Source of the DNA: Seriola aureovittata
Taxonomy: Eukaryota; Chordata; Actinopteri; Carangiformes; Carangidae
Direction of reading: 5' to 3'
Assembly (NCBI RefSeq): GCF_021018895.1
Contig: NC_079384.1
Coordinates: 12,129,640 to 12,193,639, forward strand
DNA: 64,000 nt
The first letter of the stretch is position 1. Every line of letters starts with the position of its first letter. Below, in pieces: positions 27,090 to 64,000 of this stretch. The position numbers and the translations under genes are program-made. The notes beneath the pieces were generated by a model, which was given only the letters and a program-made list of their open reading frames with translations, was not told the DNA's origin and made no database searches.

Positions 27090-27096
27090 TATAAAG
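27090..27096 (+). promoter_or_regulatory. TATA-like box of star2
   Basis: TATAAAG lies 50 bp before the start codon, predicting transcription to begin near 27120 and a short 5' UTR of about 25 nt. Confidence 0.55.
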
Positions 27097-27145
27097 ACCA
27101 GAGTCTCACTCCGCTACTTTGCTGTCACTGCCGAAGACAGCCAGT

Positions 27146-27209
27146 ATGCTGCATGCTGTTGTAAAGCTCTGCTGTGGAATCTCCTACCCACATCTGAGGA
27201 GTATGGCAG
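27146..27209 (+). CDS. star2: star2 exon 1
   Basis: Start ATG through the first 21 codons plus 1 nt, then GTAAAC. Both length and phase equal those of human STAR exon 1. An overlapping longer frame from 27001 is a shadow. Confidence 0.88.
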
Positions 27210-30200
27210 GTAAACAACTTTTCTATTTGTTTCTTTTTCTATGCAAATGCAGCAATCCTGCCTCCTGAGTTTTTTTTAATGCATCTCATAACTGTTCAAT
27301 CATGCAGGACTTCAACGCACAGCTGTGGCAGTGATAGGCCAGGAGATCACACACCTGCAGCCATGGGGACAAATCCAGCATCACATGAGAACAAATGCTG
27401 GTTTAAATTATAATGGTAAAAAAAAACATAATTCTGTTGGCTTCATTATATTTTTTTCCATGTAGTTGTTGAAATATAACTATGAAGAACATTTTGTAGA
27501 GCCCAGACCAGAAGATGCAAAGCCCGTGCCAATGAAAGAAGATCAGCTGTTCTATGTACAACAAGGCCAAGAAGCAATGAGGAAGGCTCTCAGCATGTTG
27601 CAGGACAAAGAAGAATGGAAGGTCGAGATCACAGAGGTACTGTCAGACTGATTAAAGCAACTTCTCCAAAGTTCACTTCCTATGAACTAAGCCAGCCTAG
27701 AGTGACTGTTTTGTCAATTATAAATGTCTGTTCATTTCTTGCTCCTGTCCAGAACAATGGGGATGTGATCTGTAGCAAAGTGATGCCGGGTGCCAGGAAA
27801 GTCTTCCGGCTGGAGGCGGTCCTGGAGGCCGGTGTAGATGAGCTCTATGACCTACTGTTTGTCAGAGTGGAGGAAATGCACAAGTGGAATCCAGGCATAC
27901 AGCATATCAAAGTGAGCTGCTGACCTTTCAACAATTCACAAGAGGCTGCTGCAAATAATTGGATATTTCATTAGCTGTGAGACCTATACAAATACCTCAT
28001 ACTATGCCTAGTTTTAGAGAATATTCAGTTATATAAGCTCAGTGTAGACTTCTTCATTTACTTCATGAAGGTCTGCACATTTCCCCTCAAAGCCATAATT
28101 CATTGACATCATGCTATGTATTTGCAGCAAGAACTGTAGTTGCAATTCTGTCCTGCGATCCAAGTGATGCTTTTCAAACTGATTTGACATTTGTTTTGTC
28201 TCTTGTAGGTTCTGAAGCACGTTGGACCTGAAACGATTGTCACTCACGAGGTTTCAGCAGAGACAGCAGGAAATCTGATTGGCCAGAGGGATTTCCTGAG
28301 TGTCAGACATAGTTGCAAACAAAAGTCCAGAGTTTATCTTGGAGGAGCAGCAATTCAACTGGACTCGTTCCCACCTCAGGCGGGCTTTGTGAGGTAGGAG
28401 GATCATCTGCATATTCAACAGCTTCATTAAATTTTTTCTCTTACTGTAATGTCTGTGTAAGGTAATGTCAGTCTTTCAGATGATAAGATGTCAGAACAAA
28501 ATGGAAAAACAGGAAAAAAATTTTGCTTCTACAGCAACAAATCCAGTGTTATTATTTGTGCTGATATTTTAATTATTTATGACAGTCTGTGGTAATTTGC
28601 ACTGCATGGAAGCACAATATCGGTGGCCTTAAATGTCTGCAGTCATATCTCGTGTGTTAGATAAAAATGTTTTATAAGCGAGAGGTCACAATTTGAAGAA
28701 TTTGAAGGATATGATGAGAGAGGAAGAGAACAATAGATTTGAATAAAACATTTTTTTAAGCTGTTATATTTGAAGTGATACTTGGCTGACTAAACTTAAA
28801 TTTCTGCAGTTTTGCCAATAAAGACTAGAAGTCTATGGCTGTGGTAGCAGCTCTTTGAGGTTGTTAGCTACAATGGTGCCTGGAGCAAAAAGCTAAAATG
28901 AGCATGCTAACATATCAACAATGGTAGTCCCTAGAGTCATACTTCTATGTATGTATGATGTATCTAACATTAGAGCATGGTAAATTTTAATTAATTTCTA
29001 TACATTGATGAACACAAAAAGATGATGATTGCTCTAATTTGTCCATATTCTAATAGACAATCAACTAATCCATAATAATATATTATCAATCCTTGGTTGA
29101 ATGCTAATGAGCTAATGAGTTTGTTTGCATGTTTACAGAGCTGAGGATGGACCAGGCTGCATCATCATTCAGGCTCTGGACGGAGACACAAGAAGAAGCC
29201 ACTTCACATGGCTGCTTAATATGGACGTGAAGGTAAATTCATTTGTACAGGAAACAGGAAAAGGAAAAGCATCTGCAGCCTCCAGTGTGTGCAATATTCA
29301 TTTGCTGTGTTGTTTCTAAACTCCATCACTTCTGCCAGGCTTTTATTCGCTGAGCAGTAAATTTCTTAGATTGGCCATTTTCTGCTGTGGCAAATAAACA
29401 AACAACTCAAAAACATAACTTTACCACACACAGTCAATATGTGACGTAGATCTGTAGTTTTTGGTCTGGGACATGACTCATTAAAATGATCACTGTTGAG
29501 ATGCTTCTAAATATTTGATCAGAATCCGCTCTTTAAGATGCTCTCGGTAAACATCAAGCCCTTGTTAGTGTTCTCCCAGGATTAACAGAGCGGAAACCCA
29601 GCAGACACAATTCACTGTGATATGAAAGTACTCAATTTTGAGATAAGGAGTAGCTACAGAAAAAGAATATACAGTCATAATTAAGTACGCTGGCAACTGA
29701 GATAAGGAGCCAGACCTGAGGAGGAGCGAGTAAACAGCACAATCAGCCAGCAACAGTGAGGCAAGTGATGAATGAGGAGCTGGTGGTTTACAGTCAATAA
29801 AGTGCTGGCTTTGTGGAGCTACATGTAGCTGTTGGAAATCCCTTAACTCATAGAACATATGCATTATTTGAACAATGTATGTGTATATACTGCAGGTATA
29901 TATACATACATTATGTCCTGATGGATTATTGTAAAACCAAAGTGGCATTTTTTGTATAGTATACAGCTTTTTTATCTTTTTTGCCCCACCACTTCTTTCA
30001 TGCTCTATTTCTAAGCATGAAAATTCATTCTTGAACTTCGTATTTTAAGGGACTTACAGTCAGGATGTCTCAGCCTCCAATGGTTCACTTACTAGCTTTG
30101 TTTTTTGGAGTTATCACCTGGATGTCATGGTCTTCATCAGCTGATGGAGTTTGCTCTTTTGTCATGGAGATAGCTCAGTTGTCAAACTGAGAACATTGAG

Positions 30201-30664
30201 TGACAAATTAACAAACTCCATCTACTGATGAAGATCGAAATATGTGGCTGAAAGGCTGAGAAAAATCTAGTAATTGGGCCTTGAATCAATATTAATTTAT
30301 CGAACAGCTATTTTTCTGATTGCCAATATTATTTCTTATTTCATTTTCATATAACTGTTTTTAGTGCGGCATTACTGTTACTGGTATGAGCATACTGTAA
30401 TACTGCATACTACTACTTGACTTACATTAATGCATATTGTCTATAGGGAACTCTTATTTGCATATGAACAGTAATATTTAATGTACAGCACAAGGCCAAC
30501 TTGCTGATACTCAAGCTCCTTTGTTTACCAGGACTGAACTGAGATCACTTTGTTCTCAGGGCTGGCTGCCAAAGTCCATTGTCAATCAGGCTTTGCCCCG
30601 TGCACAGCTGGATTTCACTCGACACCTGCGCAGACATCTCACAGCGGGCGCCACCCTGGGCTGA
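27146..30664 (+). CDS. star2: StAR-family steroidogenic acute regulatory protein (star2-like), 7 exons
   Basis: Joins 27146-27209, 27308-27415, 27500-27636, 27753-27911, 28209-28393, 29139-29232 and 30560-30664: 283 aa and stop in one frame, close to the 285 aa of human StAR. StAR carries cholesterol to the inner mitochondrial membrane, the rate-limiting step of steroid synthesis. Seen: an N-terminus like StAR (MLHAVVKLCCGISYPHLRSM), a basic mitochondrial presequence, then a START domain with the family phrases WNPGIQHIK, THEVSAETAGNLIG, FTWLLNMDVKGWLPKSI and a final LDFTRHLRRHL helix. Intron number and phases follow vertebrate STAR. The sequence departs from the strongly conserved fish Star1 (for example CKQK where StAR has a KRR-type basic stretch), so the teleost paralogue star2 is the likelier identity; a diverged star1 is the alternative. 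The exon 2/3 boundary is the least certain join. It lies tail-to-tail with adamts14. Confidence 0.88.
27308..27415 (+). CDS. star2: star2 exon 2
   Basis: Follows 'catgcag'. Encodes GLQRTAVAVIGQEITHLQPW, matching the StAR presequence (TGLR..A...I.QEL). The donor may be 27416 (GTAAAA, preferred) or 27401 (GTTTAA); both leave phase 1. Confidence 0.75.
27500..27636 (+). CDS. star2: star2 exon 3
   Basis: Ends ...KVEITE before GTACTG and contains QLFYVQQGQEAMRKALSML, equivalent to human ELAYLQQGEEAMQKAL. The acceptor at 27499 keeps phase 1 and gives near-human spacing. The stronger-looking acceptor at 27465 would hit a stop, and 27487 is a weaker alternative. Confidence 0.7.
27753..27911 (+). CDS. 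star2: star2 exon 4
   Basis: 53 codons, phase 0 at both ends: START domain from NNGDVICSKVMPGARKVF to MHKWNPGIQHIK, before GTGAGC. Confidence 0.92.
28209..28393 (+). CDS. star2: star2 exon 5
   Basis: Contains VTHEVSAETAGNLIGQRDF, the most conserved StAR segment, and ends in the split Arg codon before GTAGGA. Confidence 0.92.
28394..29138. other. star2 intron 5
   Basis: No gene. Carries a fragment (about 28830-28925) of the dispersed repeat also seen at 2150-2290, in the other orientation. Confidence 0.5.
29139..29232 (+). CDS. star2: star2 exon 6
   Basis: Encodes RAEDGPGCIII...HFTWLLNMDVK between 'tttacag' and GTAAAT. Confidence 0.92.
29233..30559. other. star2 intron 6
   Basis: 1.3 kb without a recognisable gene or repeat; the largest star2 intron. 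Confidence 0.5.
30560..30664 (+). CDS. star2: star2 exon 7 (last coding)
   Basis: After 'gttctcag': GWLPKSIVNQALPRAQLDF then TRHLRRHLTAGATLG and TGA. This is the C-terminal START helix, which in StAR acts as a lid on the sterol pocket. Confidence 0.92.
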   Translation, partial: GWLPKSIVNQALPRAQLDFTRHLRRHLTAGATLG

Positions 30665-30996
30665 CTGAATCTGTGTGACACCCACACAGCAGCAGCACCC
30701 TGTCATCACAGGGGAAGACTGGGTGATGGAGGCGTGGTGACAGCCTAGCAGCTCGGCAGAATGCTGCCCTTTCAGCGGGAGCAGAGTAACGCTGCCTAGA
30801 GGAGAAGCTCTGCTGCAACACTCTGCAGAGCAGAGCTGGCGGGGACTAATGACAGCAGCCAGGGCCAGCCTGGCAGAAGGAAGCTGGCTTATAATAGGAA
30901 TTAATGTCAAGTGTGCCACTCAAACTTCATTATGATTTCATGATTAGGAGTAATCACACATGACTAGATGCACTCTACATATGACTGGACAAAATT
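30665..30996 (+). other. probable star2 3' UTR
   Basis: Between the stop codon and the first AATAAA. The extent is inferred from the signal only. Confidence 0.45.
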
Positions 30997-31002
30997 AATA
31001 AA
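30997..31002 (+). terminator. candidate poly(A) signal of star2
   Basis: AATAAA 333 nt after the stop codon, the first canonical hexamer downstream. Confidence 0.5.
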
Positions 31003-31715
31003 ATACTTAAATGTGCATATTTTTTCCTCAGTCATTTTCATGCTTTCATCATTGTAAATATTTTGAATACCACATCAATAGCAACACTAGATAACATGTG
31101 GCTCAGTTCACATATAATAAATCCATGACTCAGTTTAGACTATAAAAATCTGTGAATGTTCTGACCTTGAAGGACACTCAATTACAGTAACTATTATATA
31201 CTATATAAATGTTTCTTCACATAGTTGTGAATGTTCACCTCTGAACGGAAGCCAATCAAAAATTTCAAATTTAATGAAAAAAATTATTTAAAAAAACAGT
31301 AGATGAAAGTGAAATAACGAGAATCTTAGTTCTTTCAAATGTCTTTTACTTTGTTCTCCATACCACTTAAAAATTCAATAAATATTAACATTTAAAGCTT
31401 TCATTCACGTAGGTATATACAAGAACTATACAATAAACATAATGATGTTACAAACTGCAATGCAGGAATGGTGTAACAGTATGACCAACCACAGTCTGTA
31501 GACTTACAGCATCACCTGTATTTTCCAATTGCAAAACACAACTTTTCATAACTTGAAATTTACACTATATACATTATTATCTGAAAAATATATCAGTTAC
31601 AAAAAATATCATAATGTGTTTTTTTTTGTTTTGTTTTTTTAAAATCTTTTTTGTTTTTAAAGCGTAAGTAACTGACTTCCACAAAGGCAGACAGGGGGCA
31701 TGCTACAGTGGGGAT

Positions 31716-31742
31716 TATCCTCACTGCTTATCAGTGAGGATA
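31716..31742. other. perfect 11-bp hairpin
   Basis: TATCCTCACTG, a 5-nt loop, then CAGTGAGGATA. No T tract or known RNA family identifies it. Confidence 0.6.
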
Positions 31743-31979
31743 TTCACCAGTACGTTGGATGTGGACAACAAAAAAAGAGCACCGGGGACAGAGATGCCAT
31801 GAAACTCCCTGCCAGGAATGATGACTATGAAGCCTGGAGTGTGCCGACGGAATAATTATAGATTTAACTAGTGTTTTATTATAATCAATTTAAAAACTGA
31901 GCAATTATTTAAAAACTATTATTAATTTATTAATCAAATTAGCATTTGAATGATACAAAAAATGATAACATTTGCGAAA

Positions 31980-32095
31980 TACCTGAGAATTAGATGACAA
32001 GATCGATACCACTCTCATGTGTGTCTCTTAAATGAGAAGCCGGCTAGCTTAGTTAAGTGTAAAGACCGGAAGCAGGAGGAGAAAGCTAAAAATGT
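31980..32095 (+). repeat. dispersed fish repeat fragment
   Basis: 'gacaagatcgataccactct' and 'ccggctagcttagttaagtg' belong to the same family as the fragment at 57320-57600. I recognise it as a common teleost repeat. Confidence 0.6.
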
Positions 32096-33175
32096 AAAAA
32101 AAAAAAAAAAAAAAAAAAAGGTTGTTGATACATTCACCTAGCACTACTGTGCAGTGATTCAGCCGGTCAGTGACAAGAGAAGTCTGGGAAGACACTGTGG
32201 CCAACTGTTCACCACAAAAACAACTATTTTCAATATAGCTCAATCTGACAATTATTTTATGTTGTTACATTTGTTTGGTCTGAAAGAAAATGTAGGAAAT
32301 GGTGAAAAATTACCATCACAATATCCTGAAAGATGTCAGCTTTAATTTGCCTGGTTTGTCTGTGCTTTTAAAGTTTCATCTGCGCCCTGATTAGCCAGCT
32401 GTTATGTAAAGCATTGTGCTGTGACCTTCAACTCAAAACAAGAACAGGTGGATGAAGTCGTCTCTGTGGATTCTCATTAGCAAATGTAAAGACCGAAAAT
32501 AAAATGTAAAAACCTTTTTTAAAATAATTTTTGCAATTAAATTTTACTATTCAACAGACCTTTGAGACCTTTAAATTTGAATCTAATTAGCAAAGATAAA
32601 ATTGTTTTTATAAATACATCAATTTATGAATTGATTCTAACTGAACACTCTATAGTCTATAGATATTTTGTCGGCACACTCAAGACTCCATAGAGACACG
32701 TGCACCTCCATGGCCAACAGTGGCGGGTGGTTTGCAACCATAGCCTTTGACCTTTCCTCATGTTCACAATACCAGTTCAATAGTAGTTCTAATGCACTTG
32801 AAAAAAACAGGCTTACACAACTGTACACAGATAAAAACATGAATGTAGCAATGCAGTCATCACATTTTGAACACGTCTTGTAGTCGTTTTAGTTTACAGC
32901 ACCTTCGTTTTGACAACTTTTTTTTTTTTTTTCTTCCATTTCGTTTTTGAAGCACAGAGGGCAGAGTGACGCAGGTCACTCTGGAGATTTGATGAGGTAA
33001 CCATCGCTGGTCAGTTCACTGGCATGAAAAAAAAAATTCTTCAAAAACAAACAAAAAAAAAAACAAAAGAAAATATCTGCAGCAAAACTGCAAGTCTATC
33101 AGATGCTGCAAAGGGTGAGCTGATGTATGAGACCGTCTCACTGAGCAGCACGTTCACAACATCGCTCACTGTTCA

Positions 33176-64000
<30,825 letters not shown>

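Larger units (their letters stand above)
31003..33175. other. convergent intergenic region and probable adamts14 3' UTR
   Basis: AT-rich. Minus-strand AATAAA hexamers occur at 31926-31931 and 31875-31880, which would give adamts14 a 3' UTR of about 1.3 kb. The region also has a perfect hairpin at 31716-31742, a poly(A) run near 32097-32119 and a repeat fragment at 31980-32095. Confidence 0.45.

Noticed and set aside
27001..27213. 70-codon open frame at the star2 start
   Set aside because: Different frame from StAR; the real start is the ATG at 27146, and this frame overlaps the promoter.
30545..30919. 124-codon minus-strand open frame
   Set aside because: It is the antisense shadow of star2 exon 7 and its downstream region.

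Overview
The window reads as nuclear DNA of a teleost fish. It holds two spliced vertebrate genes with canonical GT/AG introns, many short microsatellites and several dispersed repeats that I recognise from fish genomes. Both genes were rebuilt by hand from exon homology, reading frame and splice sites. No database search was run.

Layout. 1-6400: gene-poor, with repeat remnants and simple repeats; no gene could be supported. 6402-6600: a tRNA-promoter-type short interspersed element. 6602-26757: about 20 kb of one T-rich tandem repeat (monomer about 36 bp, all in one orientation) with nested higher-order duplications, four co-amplified copies of a second tRNA-derived SINE, and seven copies of the tail of the element at 6402. 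27146-30664 (+): a complete seven-exon StAR-family gene, most likely the teleost paralogue star2 (mitochondrial cholesterol delivery for steroid synthesis), whose TATA box lies only about 330 bp beyond the satellite. 30665-33175: the convergent intergenic gap. 33176-64000 (-): the last 19 coding exons of adamts14, a procollagen N-propeptidase of the ADAMTS2/3/14 group, running off the right edge. Its signal peptide, prodomain and first exons lie beyond the window. The adamts14 exons in view give 987 codons plus stop in one unbroken frame.

The two genes are tail-to-tail and belong to unrelated pathways; nothing suggests joint function. The most unusual content is the satellite: it begins at the tail of a SINE-like element, carries that tail and a second SINE through its higher-order repeats, ends beside a steroidogenic promoter, and holds many copies of short motifs resembling CREB and NR4A half-sites. 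A long CA repeat 14 nt from an adamts14 splice acceptor and a 1.9-kb terminal-inverted-repeat element with strong alternative hairpins are the other notable points.
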